Of a stretch of DNA of 64,000 bases, positions 1-8,542 are shown piece after piece. A program made the translations under genes and the position numbers. Source of the DNA: Candidatus Poribacteria bacterium (GTDB lineage: Bacteria > Poribacteria > WGA-4E > WGA-3G). Positions within the stretch are counted from its first letter, which is position 1, and each line of letters begins with the position of its first letter. The notes under the pieces are model-generated. The model made no database searches, was not told the DNA's origin, and saw only the letters and a list, made by a program, of their open reading frames with translations. The DNA is taken from NCBI GenBank assembly GCA_022825825.1, contig JAJDWA010000011.1, positions 35,361-99,360 of the forward strand, read 5' to 3'.

Positions 1-2
1 TT

Positions 3-299
3 ACCCTAACGACAGATACGCCATTAGGTGCAATTGTCGCGCAATTGGAACCTTCTGAGCATAAAGGACCGTTACCTGTTCCAGGGGGATATCGGATTGT
101 TGAACTTGTTAAGAAAACACCGAAACGTCAAAAACAGTATTCGGAAGTTAAAGACCAGATTGCAAATCTGATTCGCCATAATAAGGCGGACATAGCGTTT
201 AACGAATGGTTAGCAAAACAAAAAGCAGATGAACCTTGGTATATCTTAGAAGATGCGTTTAAGCGTGTTTCAGGAATAAAAATTCAACCGACAAAATAA
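3..299 (+). CDS. C-terminal end of a PpiC/SurA-type peptidyl-prolyl isomerase (partial)
   Basis: The frame is already open at the left edge, so only the last ~98 residues are visible and the true start lies outside the window. The stretch GPLPVPGGYRIVEL, then a basic run, an E-V-K-x-x-I-x-N-L-I helix and a closing W-containing helix, is how parvulin-type (PpiC) periplasmic foldases usually end. A TTG at 45 could be mistaken for a start, but the homologous sequence extends upstream of it. Parvulins catalyse proline cis-trans isomerisation during outer-membrane protein folding. The call rests on the C-terminus alone, so confidence is moderate. The next gene follows after 4 bases, so the two are probably co-transcribed. 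Confidence 0.55.
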   Translation, partial: TLTTDTPLGAIVAQLEPSEHKGPLPVPGGYRIVELVKKTPKRQKQYSEVKDQIANLIRHNKADIAFNEWLAKQKADEPWYILEDAFKRVSGIKIQPTK

Positions 300-303
300 T
301 CTG

Positions 304-1914
304 ATGAATTTGGCACAGCACCGAACAGTTATCTGTTCTCTTTTTTTTATATTCACTGTATCAGTATTTGGTGATGTTTCATCCTGGGATATATCTACCT
401 ATCCTGAAAAGGTCCAGGAGCAGTTGGAAAATGCGCAGCGGGCCTTTCAAGAAGAGAAGTTCAGTGAAGCACTTCATTTATATCAGTTACTTGCTAAAGA
501 TGCACCTAAACTGCCGATTGTCCACATCGGCGCAGGAGATGCATCCGCGAAATTGGGTGATTATCCAAATGCGATTACTGCTTTTCAACATGCCTTAAAA
601 CTGATTTTAGAGTTTCCACAAGTCAAACGTTTTGCTTTTGAACCGACTGTGCAAGCCAAATTGGCTACCGCTTATCATCGCAATAAACAACTTGATGCAG
701 CTGATGAATGGTTTCAGAAAGCGGTCAAAGGTGCAGGTGAAAACGCACCTGTTGCGTGGTATGTGGCCTTGGGACAAATTGAAACCGAAAGAGGGAATTT
801 GGAGCTGGCACGTCGATATTATATCGTTGCGGTGCAACTTTATCCAGAGACACCAGCTGCTTATAACAATCTTGGGCATGTGCTACTCAAACTCAACCGT
901 ATTGATGAGGCTGATGCTGTATTTCGGGAGGCACTTACTTTAGATAAAACGCTTGCCAGTGCTGCTTTCGGTAGAGGTGAAGTTGCAGTGAAACGCGGTA
1001 AACTCGTTGTTGCGCGACGTTTTTATGAACAGGCTATTCAAGAAACGCCACATGAACCGATATTTTATAAAGCAATCGCGAATGTTCATGAACAACTTGG
1101 CAATACGGCAGAAGCCAACGCTGCACTTTCGCGTCATCGACAAGCATTATCAGAAGTTTACCGTCAACAGGCACACCATTTTATTCAAAAGCAGCAAGGG
1201 CAACCTGCGTTGGCGTTATTACAAAAAGCACTCGAAACAGATGCGGCATACATTCCTGCTCTGAAAGATTACGCGTATGTTCAGATGCAAATGGACAAAT
1301 TGGCATCTGCCAAGAATACATACCAACGTGTGCTTAAGTTAGAGCCTACCTCGCGTCAAGCACTGTTACACTTAGGTATGATAGAGGCAAGACTTGGGAA
1401 TCGAGCCGAAGCTGAATCATACTTCCTCACGCTCATCCAACACGAACCGGACTTCATGGATACCTATTCTCAACTTGCAAATCTCCGCGAGGCATCAGGT
1501 GACTTGCGGGGTGCCGAGAATGTTTGGACGATGGGTATTCAACATGAACCAGCATGGGCACCGGGGTATTGGTGGCGCGGACAGATTTACCAAAAACTTG
1601 GTGAATCTACCAAAGCAGAAACCGATTTCCGCCGTGCAATAAAACTTGCTCCAGATGTTCCGTTTCCAAAAGATGCGTTAGCATCTCTGCTCGCAGCAGA
1701 AAATAGATCACTTGATGAGGCACTATCACTTGCTGAATCAGTAATAGCAAGTGATAGACGACCAACACATCTTGCGACACTTGCGCTTGTCTATTACCAA
1801 CTCAAACGGACTTCTGATGCGCGGCGCGAAATTGCAAAAGCTTTTTCACAAAACCCAGAGCATCCTTATATCTTACGGATCCGTTCAGAAATCCTACAGA
1901 CTAACCAAAAGTAG
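304..1914 (+). CDS. Exported TPR-repeat protein
   Basis: A 536-residue protein with an N-terminal hydrophobic signal segment (about residues 8-24, ending VSVFG). The rest is almost entirely ~34-residue helical repeats with the TPR pattern (A-x-x-x-L-G at the first helix, A-x-x-x-F-x-x-A-L at the second, P at the end), running from about residue 38 to 530. TPR solenoids are protein-interaction scaffolds, and no enzymatic domain is visible. Four bases separate it from the PpiC isomerase, which suggests a joint role in envelope protein handling (inference). The specific partner cannot be told from sequence. Confidence 0.85.
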   Translation: MNLAQHRTVICSLFFIFTVSVFGDVSSWDISTYPEKVQEQLENAQRAFQEEKFSEALHLYQLLAKDAPKLPIVHIGAGDASAKLGDYPNAITAFQHALKLILEFPQVKRFAFEPTVQAKLATAYHRNKQLDAADEWFQKAVKGAGENAPVAWYVALGQIETERGNLELARRYYIVAVQLYPETPAAYNNLGHVLLKLNRIDEADAVFREALTLDKTLASAAFGRGEVAVKRGKLVVARRFYEQAIQETPHEPIFYKAIANVHEQLGNTAEANAALSRHRQALSEVYRQQAHHFIQKQQGQPALALLQKALETDAAYIPALKDYAYVQMQMDKLASAKNTYQRVLKLEPTSRQALLHLGMIEARLGNRAEAESYFLTLIQHEPDFMDTYSQLANLREASGDLRGAENVWTMGIQHEPAWAPGYWWRGQIYQKLGESTKAETDFRRAIKLAPDVPFPKDALASLLAAENRSLDEALSLAESVIASDRRPTHLATLALVYYQLKRTSDARREIAKAFSQNPEHPYILRIRSEILQTNQK

Positions 1915-1985
1915 ACATCAATTCTGCATAACGTTATTCAATGTTTCTGTAACTTCTCAAACCTTATGTAAAACCGTAAAAATTC

Positions 1986-2014
1986 TTGAAAAAAAACAGC
2001 ACTTGTGGTATCAT
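1986..2014 (+). promoter_or_regulatory. Predicted sigma-70 promoter for the P460-like lipoprotein
   Basis: TTGAAA at 1986-1991 and TATCAT at 2009-2014 with a 17-base spacer. This gives a ~130-nt leader before the ATG at 2151, which has its own GGAG ribosome-binding site. Confidence 0.5.
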
Positions 2015-2150
2015 TAAAATTAGGTTGTGTAGTACATAAACCCGAAGAGTGACTAATTAACTTGAAACGGCTTATTATCTTAAAGCCTCACAATAGATGT
2101 GTAACTCTTCCCAAATTTACTTTAGAATTCTATAGATAAGGAGTATTATA

Positions 2151-2804
2151 ATGCTAAAATTTCAGATAACCCTGATTGCCATCTTAATCGGTTGTATGGC
2201 CTTTGTAGCCTGTGAACGCACACAGGACGTATTAGAGGATGTCATAATGGACCCAGGACCGGAAATGATGGATATGGAGGCACACAAGTCGTGGATGAGT
2301 GTTGACCTTCCTGCACCAACAATGACAGTTGAAGAAGCTGCTGCAGCAATGAATGCAGCGGGAACTGGTCAGGCACACGGAACAGGCATTCGTACCGTCT
2401 ATTTCAACGAAGCCGCTGCTATGGCAAACATGGCAGAAGGTGATAAAATGTATCCTGTCGGCTCCATGATTATTAAGGAAGTCATGGATGCTACTGACAC
2501 GATGGTCGTACATGTCGCGAAGATGACAAAGACCGACGACGCGATGTATATGGACCGTGGTGGATGGATATATGGTGTGGATGGAAATAACCTAGATCTA
2601 CAAAATAGTGTAGGATGTGACACGTGCCATGCAAAAGCTGGTGCAGGTAATGATTACGTCTTCGTATCGCTTAAAGGTGATGAAACCGGCGGCACAGAAA
2701 ACGGTGAAACCGGCGGCAACGGTAATGGTGCTAACGGTGGCACAGGCGATGGCAACGGTAATGGCACTGGTGACGGCAACGGTAATGGTGCTAACGGCAA
2801 CTAA
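2151..2804 (+). CDS. Cytochrome P460-like c-type haem lipoprotein with Gly/Asn repeat tail
   Basis: 217 residues. A lipoprotein signal peptide ends in the lipobox V-A-C (Cys21), so the mature protein should be membrane-anchored outside the cytoplasm. One CxxCH haem-c motif, CDTCH, sits at residues 156-160, just after a GGWIYG segment and followed by A-x-x-D-Y-V-F. That C-terminal arrangement is typical of the cytochrome P460 family, some of which oxidise hydroxylamine or bind NO. Substrate here is unknown. The last ~40 residues are a low-complexity Gly/Asn/Thr/Asp tail made of short DNA repeats. The start is set by AAGGAG seven bases upstream of the ATG. The repeat DNA continues past the stop codon in another frame. 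Confidence 0.7.
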   Translation: MLKFQITLIAILIGCMAFVACERTQDVLEDVIMDPGPEMMDMEAHKSWMSVDLPAPTMTVEEAAAAMNAAGTGQAHGTGIRTVYFNEAAAMANMAEGDKMYPVGSMIIKEVMDATDTMVVHVAKMTKTDDAMYMDRGGWIYGVDGNNLDLQNSVGCDTCHAKAGAGNDYVFVSLKGDETGGTENGETGGNGNGANGGTGDGNGNGTGDGNGNGANGN

Positions 2805-2831
2805 TCCTGGTGGCACAGGCGATTTTGACTA
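2692..2831 (+). repeat. Short G/N-rich tandem repeats extending past the stop codon
   Basis: Degenerate units built from ggcaacggtaatggt, gctaacggtggc and acaggcgat encode the Gly/Asn tail of the P460-like lipoprotein. After the TAA at 2802-2804 the unit ggtggcacaggcgat and another taacggtggtgc still follow, now in a different reading frame. A one- or two-base indel has probably moved the stop codon within the array. Confidence 0.6.
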
Positions 2832-2875
2832 ACGGTGGTGCCTAAATAAAACATCTCACATTACTTACATACAAA

Positions 2876-2923
2876 AACAACGGATTGGCAGTAACGTTCT
2901 CGTTATTGTCAATCCGTTGTTTT
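2876..2923 (+). terminator. Strong hairpin terminator
   Basis: A 21-bp stem (2876-2896 with 2901-2921, two G:T wobbles only) closes a TTCT loop and ends in a short T run (TTTT at 2920-2923). It lies ~70 bases after the P460-like gene. Confidence 0.8.
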
Positions 2924-3108
2924 GCATAAAGTTAAGTTATTCATTCGGTAATTCTATTTTTATCCTTAGACATGATAACGTTTTAATTGTGTTATTGGTC
3001 TTTAATAAAATCTAAAGTTCGCTGCTACCCGACCTACAAAATAATGCTACATTACTACATTATCATTCAGAAATGGTATGATTCAAATTGGCTTATGCCA
3101 CTGCAAAT

Positions 3109-3141
3109 AAAAAAGCCGTGTATTAGATACACGGCTTTTTT
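3109..3141. terminator. Bidirectional terminator
   Basis: Perfect stem AAAAAAGCCGTGTAT (3109-3123) with its complement at 3127-3141, a three-base loop, an A run on one side and a T run on the other. It sits 27 bases beyond the stop of the minus-strand LysM lipoprotein and can also stop plus-strand transcription. Confidence 0.8.
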
Positions 3142-3167
3142 ATTTTTACCATACAATAAGATATTAA

Positions 3168-4097
3168 CTATTTATCACCCCAAGCAGGCCCGCGAGGGAT
3201 CAATAACAGTTGCCCCACACTCAATTTCGTCCGATCAAAGATATAATCATCCTGATTTGCTGCAACTAATCGCGTCCACTTCTCAGGATTATCAAATATC
3301 TCTGGACGGGAGGCGATACGTTTTAGTGCTGCCTCACCGTTTTCTTCCTGAATATCCTCTTCTCTGACGTAATACTTGTAGACAGGTTCCGGGCTGGTCA
3401 CACTAAAACTAAAACTGTGTGCAGTAGCGAGGGCATTTCCAGCCATATCAGTTGCACCTGATACAGTGACAGTATACATGCGTCCGCAGCGCATCGGCAT
3501 ATCTGAAGTAAACGTCACAGAATCGCCGCTACCACTTACTGTGCCTATAAGTGTAGCTTCCGCGGGTTCACTCATGGCATCTTCTGTTTTAGCAACTGCA
3601 ACTTCAATTGAAACGCTATTTGCATTAATTGGTTCACTAAAAGTAACCGTGAGACTATCCCGTACATTCAAAGAATCTTCATATTCAGAGAAAACAGTGC
3701 CATCAGCAGGGTCGGTACTCTTTACTGTTGGCGGTGTTGCATCCGTATAGGTAAACTTTTGTGAGAGCGTAACAGGAACATCCGGTTTTCCCTTATTGGT
3801 AATAACAACATCGACTGATTGCCCCGCTTCACCTGCAGGGGTTACCACAGTAACTTCTGTCTTACTCGGCACTGTAGCGTTTTGACCTTCCTTTCCGCCG
3901 AAGGTTACAGTCACACCATTTTTCATATCAAAATTTTCACCGGTAATACGGACAGTGGTCCCGCCGGTTTCCTTCCCTTCAGTAGGGGACATATCTGACG
4001 GCACAGGTTCCGGATTACAGCCTCCACATCCTACCATCCATATACAGACAGCTGTAAAGATAGCATAAATGGCTATGTTTTTATGTCTTTTCATCAA
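3168..4097 (-). CDS. Lipoprotein with IPT/TIG, Ig-like and C-terminal LysM-like domains
   Basis: 309 residues. The signal peptide ends in a lipobox-like V-G-C at about Cys24. Residues ~33-118 form an IPT/TIG-type Ig domain (P-S-x-x-x-x-x-G-G-T-T-V-x-I-x-G-x-N-F). Residues ~121-235 form an Ig-like domain of the bacterial Big_5 type (P-x-x-G-x-V then L-T-V-T-F-S-E-P-I, ending D-M-A-G-N). Residues ~243-306 look like a LysM-type peptidoglycan-binding module (N-P-E-K-W-x-R-L-V-A-A-N-Q-D, then L-x-V-G-Q-L-L-L-I-P). The architecture suggests an envelope protein tied to both membrane and cell wall; no catalytic residues are evident. It is monocistronic, with its own promoter and terminator. Confidence 0.75.
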   Translation of the reverse strand: MMKRHKNIAIYAIFTAVCIWMVGCGGCNPEPVPSDMSPTEGKETGGTTVRITGENFDMKNGVTVTFGGKEGQNATVPSKTEVTVVTPAGEAGQSVDVVITNKGKPDVPVTLSQKFTYTDATPPTVKSTDPADGTVFSEYEDSLNVRDSLTVTFSEPINANSVSIEVAVAKTEDAMSEPAEATLIGTVSGSGDSVTFTSDMPMRCGRMYTVTVSGATDMAGNALATAHSFSFSVTSPEPVYKYYVREEDIQEENGEAALKRIASRPEIFDNPEKWTRLVAANQDDYIFDRTKLSVGQLLLIPRGPAWGDK

Positions 4098-4228
4098 TCA
4101 CTTCTCCTTCATCATCAAGAACGGGTTTGTTGTGTCTAAACTAAAAATGATTTCTTGCTACCTTGGACATCACATTCCAAGTTGTAATATCGGTTTGCAA
4201 ACTACGGCCCAAATCCCCGATTTTTAAA

Positions 4229-4258
4229 ATTATACATGCAAACTGATGTAGTTGTCAA
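4229..4258 (-). promoter_or_regulatory. Predicted sigma-70 promoter for the LysM lipoprotein
   Basis: On the minus strand TTGACA (4258-4253) and TATAAT (4234-4229), 18-base spacer, both at consensus. It implies a 5' leader of ~125 nt before the ATG at 4097. Confidence 0.7.
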
Positions 4259-4267
4259 CCTTTTTTC

Positions 4268-5116
4268 TTATCCACGCCAAGTTGTGCGCTTTAATGGGTC
4301 GTGTACGTCGACGATTAACGCCGGGCCGAAGCCTTCAATGGCTAACTGCACCGTATCACCGTCCCCCACTGCAGTGAGTGCTTCGTGATGTGTGCCTGTA
4401 GAGACTACGTCTCCAGGTTCCAGAGTGATCACATTAGTTACTTCAGCGAGCAATTCTGGAACGAAACGTGCCATGGAGTTTGTGGAGAAATCGTGTTGTA
4501 AACGGTCGTTAATCCAGAGTTGCACACCAAGTGCATTTGGGTCATCAACTTCATCAGCAGTGACAAGCACAGGTCCCATCGGTGCGAAGGTATGCCAACT
4601 TTTTCCTAAAAAGAAACCCCCTGGTAAACCGCGCGCGGACACATCAATAAATTGTGTGTATCCAAATACGCAGTCAAGCGCATTTTCTTCTGTTAGATGT
4701 TTTGCCGTTTTTCCGATGACAATTGCTAACTCCGGTTCGAAATGGAACACGGTTACATCCGCTTCGGGCAGCCCTACGGTTTCTTGCGTGGAAATGACGC
4801 TGGTTGGCGATTTGAGGAATGCGTTAAAATCGAGACGGGAAGGACTATCTGGCTCAATGTAATTACCAGCAAGACATACAAGTTGTCCCGGTTGCGGCAG
4901 TGGGGCTTTAAGGTTAACGTTGTCTAAAGCAATTGGGGCACCATTTTCAGATGCGTCCGCTATTGATGAACGCAGATTATCAAAATCCTCAATCACCATT
5001 TGTATGAGTTCCTGCGGCGTATGGGCCGAAATATCACTGAGTGCATCACTAATGTCAACAATTTCGTTTTCTGTAATCACACCGAGTTGGTAATCATCAA
5101 AGAATGCAAGTTTCAT
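4268..5116 (-). CDS. Fumarylacetoacetate hydrolase (FAH) family protein
   Basis: 282 residues. The C-terminal ~200 residues carry FAH-fold hallmarks: a Lys-Ser-Pro-x-x segment, the metal-binding FEPELAIVIG block (E-x-E), GYTQFIDVSARG in the usual GYTxxNDxSAR position, K-S-x-x-x-F-A-P-M-G-P, and a closing D-V-V-S-T-G-T. In this family a divalent-metal centre supports C-C bond hydrolysis or hydration of 2-keto acids. The start ATG directly abuts the stop of the upstream Gfo/Idh gene (TGA then ATG with no gap), so they are translationally coupled. With dlgD nearby this suggests catabolism of a sugar acid, but the substrate is not known. Confidence 0.8.
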   Translation of the reverse strand: MKLAFFDDYQLGVITENEIVDISDALSDISAHTPQELIQMVIEDFDNLRSSIADASENGAPIALDNVNLKAPLPQPGQLVCLAGNYIEPDSPSRLDFNAFLKSPTSVISTQETVGLPEADVTVFHFEPELAIVIGKTAKHLTEENALDCVFGYTQFIDVSARGLPGGFFLGKSWHTFAPMGPVLVTADEVDDPNALGVQLWINDRLQHDFSTNSMARFVPELLAEVTNVITLEPGDVVSTGTHHEALTAVGDGDTVQLAIEGFGPALIVDVHDPLKRTTWRG

Positions 5117-6241
5117 TCAGTTGTTTGCTCCTATTTTAAGACGTTTCATAAGCGGATGGCTCCGCTCTTCTAAAGGTAGTTGTACTTTTGCTCCATTGAA
5201 ATGGGAAGTGTAGGTTGCGCTAACACACTCAAGGGATGTAAGCGCGTTGCGTCCGCCGAGTTCTGGTTGATTTTCATCAAGAATTGCGTCTCGGACATTT
5301 TTGGCACTCCAGATTGTGTGGCGAGACTTCCACGCTTTTCCAGAGATTATAAATGCTGATGTGTCAAGTTCTATCTGCTCCCATGCGGGTGTATGTGCTG
5401 CAAATGAAACATCAAAAGGACAGTACCACATCTCATCTATGCCTGTCTTTGGATTTGGTTTTATTATCAATTGCCCTTCTGAACCGAGGAGATGCGGTCC
5501 CATCATCCACCCGTGTCTCTGTTGACGTAGATAAAGTTCCATAATTCCGTAAGCTCCGCTTGCACCGCCGATATGCACAAGCATTGTATCTCCCGCGACC
5601 ATGCCGTTGTCACGCCGATCAGTTTTGCACAACTCACTGCTGTGCATAATATCTGCGTTTGTTACATCATGTCCTTGATATGTGATATGTGCCTGAATCC
5701 AAAAAAGACCGTCCAAGAAAAAATCCATCTCGTCAAAGTAGTGGACACCCATCTCCATTAACTCAAATCCTGCTTCACGTCCTTTACCGACCTCGCGAAT
5801 TGATCGCAGTTCGCCAATCTTCCCCGCATCAATAAGAGACTTTGCGTACCGAAACAGTGGTGTGAATCGGAATTGATGGCTGACCGCTAAATGGACACCT
5901 GCTTCGTTACACGCCGCAAGCATCTTGTCAGCAGTTTCTAAATCAACTGATAGAGGTTTTTCACATAAAACATGGATCCCCGCTTGTGCCGCCGCAATTG
6001 TTATTGGGGCGTGTAAGGGAGCATGTGTACACACGCTCACAATATCAAGCGTTTCATTCGCAAACATCTCCGCATAGTCAGTATATCGGTTTGGAACACC
6101 GTATTCATCGGCGCGGTTATTGAGGGCATCGCGATTAATGTCGCACATAGCGACGAGTGCAACGTCTTCTAAACCGTTGTAAGCTGCCGCGTGGCTACGG
6201 CTTATTCCACCACAACCGACAATCCCCACACGTAATGTCAC
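5117..6241 (-). CDS. Gfo/Idh/MocA-family NAD(P)-dependent oxidoreductase
   Basis: 374 residues from a GTG at 6241. That start has GGAG seven bases upstream and places the Rossmann motif V-G-I-V-G-C-G-G-I-S right at the N-terminus. The longer frame to 6322 translates a dispersed repeat (R-L-G-N-R-T-Y-R) and is rejected. The Rossmann domain covers ~1-125, and CEKPLSVDLE is the conserved E-K-P block. A C-terminal alpha/beta domain contains the G-x-H-Y-F-D-E segment at the usual substrate His position. Members oxidise or reduce sugars and inositols. Head-to-tail coupling with the FAH hydrolase suggests consecutive steps of one catabolic route. Confidence 0.85.
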   Translation of the reverse strand: MTLRVGIVGCGGISRSHAAAYNGLEDVALVAMCDINRDALNNRADEYGVPNRYTDYAEMFANETLDIVSVCTHAPLHAPITIAAAQAGIHVLCEKPLSVDLETADKMLAACNEAGVHLAVSHQFRFTPLFRYAKSLIDAGKIGELRSIREVGKGREAGFELMEMGVHYFDEMDFFLDGLFWIQAHITYQGHDVTNADIMHSSELCKTDRRDNGMVAGDTMLVHIGGASGAYGIMELYLRQQRHGWMMGPHLLGSEGQLIIKPNPKTGIDEMWYCPFDVSFAAHTPAWEQIELDTSAFIISGKAWKSRHTIWSAKNVRDAILDENQPELGGRNALTSLECVSATYTSHFNGAKVQLPLEERSHPLMKRLKIGANN

Positions 6242-6294
6242 AAGTTTTCTCCGATTCCATTTAATAGTTAAACCAATAATTATTTCTGCATTGC

Positions 6295-6362
6295 GGTAGG
6301 TGCGGTTTCCCAACCGAACCATTTATCCATCCTATAGATGCGGTTAGGAAACCGCATCTACC
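6295..6362. repeat. R1 palindromic repeat pair
   Basis: An arm starting ggtaggtgcggtttccc (6295-6320) is followed by the inverted arm agatgcggttaggaaacc...ctacc (6336-6362). It lies between the Gfo/Idh and dlgD genes. It belongs to the dispersed GGTAGGTGCGGTTTCC family seen throughout the window. Confidence 0.8.
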
Positions 6363-6402
6363 AAGAGTGTTTATATATTTTAGATTTTACTATAAAGTAA
6401 GG

Positions 6403-7422
6403 TCAAAGTGTCTCATCCTTATTCATCTCCAACAATGCCTGCCACTGTGCTTCGTCCACAAGAACACCCTTTTCAAGGCTTTCCTGCCGTGTACGCAACA
6501 TACCTTCTCCAGGATACCGCACCTTTTCGTTTTCATCTAATGGCACAGTAGTATGAAAATCGTTAATAATTGCCTCTACGGTTTCGCTCAAAACCGCTTG
6601 TCCCATTATTCCAGTAGCATTAATAGCGATGTAAACCTGAGAAACAGCGTATTCTGATTTCTGTTTGCCTATCTGATGTGTGGCTTGCCCACCTGAGATA
6701 ACGGCAGCCATTGTGTCAAGCACCAGTGCTAACCCAGAACCCTTCCAATAGCCGATAGGCAATGCTCTCTGCGAGTCAAGAATTTCTGCAGGTTCGACCG
6801 TTAGGTTACCTTTAGTATCGTAACCGCCGGGTAGCGGAAGTTGTTTGTCTTGTAACTTGAGTACTTCTAATTTTCCGTTCGAATACTGGCTCATCGCCAT
6901 ATCAAGCAGAATATGTCCTTCTTCGCGTGGTACTGCAATTGCCATCGGATTGTTACCGATCTTTTTCTCCGCAGAACCCCACGGCGGCATGAGTTTCGTT
7001 GTGTTTGTCCAACAGATACCGATATATCCTGCTTCTGCTGCCTGTAGTGCGTAAGCACCGCCACGCATCCAGTGGTTTGTGTTTGAAAGTCCTACACAAC
7101 CGATACTGTGCGTTTCTGCCAGTTCCGTTGCGCGTTGCATACAGATGTGCGCGTTGACAAGTCCTACGCCCATCTTGCCATCCCAACGTTCTAATGCTCC
7201 GAAACTCTCAATTTTCTCAGGTTTTGCGTTAAAATCAATCTGTTTGCTTTGCAATCCAGCAACAAATCCCGGGAAGCGATTGAGGCCGTGTGAGTAGACA
7301 CCGTCTCGTTGATTTTCGGCGAATAACTTGGCACATAATTTCGCCCGTTCACCGGTAAATCCGACTGCTACAAGCACACGATAAAATTCATTATACAAAG
7401 TTTGGAAAGGTACACGGACCAT
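6403..7422 (-). CDS. dlgD: 3-dehydro-L-gulonate 2-dehydrogenase (YiaK/DlgD type), Ldh_2 family
   Basis: 339 residues from the ATG at 7422, which has AAGGAAG six bases upstream; the frame stays open to 7485 but that extension is not conserved. Recognisable YiaK blocks are F-x-R-V-L, G-V-Y-S-H-G-x-N-R-F-P (catalytic His), A-N/T-N-H-W-M-R-G-G, GYIGICWTN, MPPWG, N-P-x-x-x-A-x-P and PIGYWKGSGLALVLD. Length matches the E. coli enzyme (332 aa). The enzyme reduces 2,3-diketo-L-gulonate to 3-dehydro-L-gulonate with NAD(P)H in the L-ascorbate/lyxose pathway. Its neighbours, Gfo/Idh and FAH, fit sugar-acid use. Confidence 0.8.
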   Translation of the reverse strand: MVRVPFQTLYNEFYRVLVAVGFTGERAKLCAKLFAENQRDGVYSHGLNRFPGFVAGLQSKQIDFNAKPEKIESFGALERWDGKMGVGLVNAHICMQRATELAETHSIGCVGLSNTNHWMRGGAYALQAAEAGYIGICWTNTTKLMPPWGSAEKKIGNNPMAIAVPREEGHILLDMAMSQYSNGKLEVLKLQDKQLPLPGGYDTKGNLTVEPAEILDSQRALPIGYWKGSGLALVLDTMAAVISGGQATHQIGKQKSEYAVSQVYIAINATGIMGQAVLSETVEAIINDFHTTVPLDENEKVRYPGEGMLRTRQESLEKGVLVDEAQWQALLEMNKDETL

Positions 7423-7456
7423 GCAATTCTTCCTTAATAATGGGTTGTTCAATATT

Positions 7457-7485
7457 ATTATGCCTAATGTATGAGAAGAATGCAA
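7457..7485 (-). promoter_or_regulatory. Predicted sigma-70 promoter for dlgD
   Basis: Minus-strand TTGCAT (7485-7480) and CATAAT (7462-7457), 17-base spacer, ~35 bases upstream of the start at 7422. Confidence 0.5.
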
Positions 7486-7609
7486 GATATTTTGTGTGTA
7501 TTACGGAGGGATTCAGTTTTTGATAGAAAAAATCAGATGGACAAAGTCCGCCTACAAGAGAGAAAGAATAAATAAGGATTGTTAGGGCGAGTTTACATTA
7601 TTGATGTAT

Positions 7610-7634
7610 ACTGTAGGCGCGCTTTAAAAGCACG
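7610..7634. repeat. R1-like hairpin
   Basis: gtaggcgcgctttaaaagc followed by acgcct: a near-perfect 10-bp hairpin of the GC-box variant of the dispersed family. It lies just past the stop of the PhyH gene and could act as its transcript 3' end. Confidence 0.5.
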
Positions 7635-7643
7635 CCTGTGATG

Positions 7644-8501
7644 CTACCACATTTCAAGCCATTGGGCAAGGGTTGTCAGGGGTTGTGTTTGGCTGCGGAT
7701 AACCCATTTAAAATCAGGGTCTTTCCAGTAAATGCTGCCCGGATGGTCCCCATCACGAAGATAGCGAATGTCAATAGCCCATCGGATAATCTCGCTTGTG
7801 GTGTGCGGTAAAGATCGGTGGAGTGTGAGGTTATGAAACACCAGCGCATCACCTATCTCCATAGGACAGGTTACAATACGAGAGTCATCCACAAGTTCAT
7901 CCATTACCTCAAGGAATTTGCCCTCTCGGTTTTCTGTTCGATGGTCAACTACACCTAATTGATGTGAACCAGCAACTACCTGCAAACAACCGTTGGTCTC
8001 ATCTACCGGCACAAGCGGAATCCAGGCAGTTGGGATGAGTGATTGTTCACTGACTGTGCCGAAATAACCGCTATCCTGATGCCAGGGAACCACAGTCAAT
8101 TGTTGTCCAGGTAGTTTAGGACGCGCATTGAAGACAGGATGTCCAATAACGTCTGTGCCTGTAAGTTGACCAATTGCATCTACAAGAGGACCGGCATAAT
8201 GTAGATCGAAAATTTCGGATGTTGCGATTTGTCCACGCCAGGATCGACCGAAGCGATTGGCATGTTCACCAGCAACTTGCCAGAACCTTGTTTCAAATGG
8301 TAGGTCCGGCCCTTCATCTTCAACGATGCCCTGCTCTTTGAGTTGGTCAATTATACCGTCTACGACATGTGCAAATCTATCGCGCACACCATTGATAAAA
8401 GATGCTGGAACAACGTCTTTTAGTAGCAAGTATCCATCGTTTTCCCATTGATGCATCTGTTCGGGGGAGAGTGGGGTTGGTTGTTTTCTATCTGTTTCCA
8501 T
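7644..8501 (-). CDS. Phytanoyl-CoA dioxygenase (PhyH) family Fe(II)/2-oxoglutarate oxygenase
   Basis: 285 residues with the complete facial triad: H141-x-D143 in PWHQDSGYFG and distal His228 in FHNLTLHRS, plus Arg240 as the likely 2-oxoglutarate salt-bridge residue. The sequence GCLQVVAGSHQ is the conserved G-x-L-x-x-x-P/A-G-S-H block. The N-terminus has the D-G-Y-L-L-L segment typical of the family. The enzyme should hydroxylate a small hydrophobic or metabolite substrate with Fe(II), O2 and 2-oxoglutarate. PhyH paralogues are abundant here (four in the window). The orphan BrnA gene is upstream on the same strand. Confidence 0.85.
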   Translation of the reverse strand: METDRKQPTPLSPEQMHQWENDGYLLLKDVVPASFINGVRDRFAHVVDGIIDQLKEQGIVEDEGPDLPFETRFWQVAGEHANRFGRSWRGQIATSEIFDLHYAGPLVDAIGQLTGTDVIGHPVFNARPKLPGQQLTVVPWHQDSGYFGTVSEQSLIPTAWIPLVPVDETNGCLQVVAGSHQLGVVDHRTENREGKFLEVMDELVDDSRIVTCPMEIGDALVFHNLTLHRSLPHTTSEIIRWAIDIRYLRDGDHPGSIYWKDPDFKWVIRSQTQPLTTLAQWLEMW

Positions 8502-8542
8502 ATTTTTCTCACTTCCGTATCAACATTTTCTATGTTGATGAT

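Noticed and set aside
2987..3367. 126-codon plus-strand frame
   Set aside because: Runs through a bidirectional terminator and the antisense of the LysM lipoprotein.
6242..6322. N-terminal extension of the Gfo/Idh gene
   Set aside because: It would place a translated R1 repeat before the Rossmann motif; the GTG at 6241 has a good ribosome-binding site.
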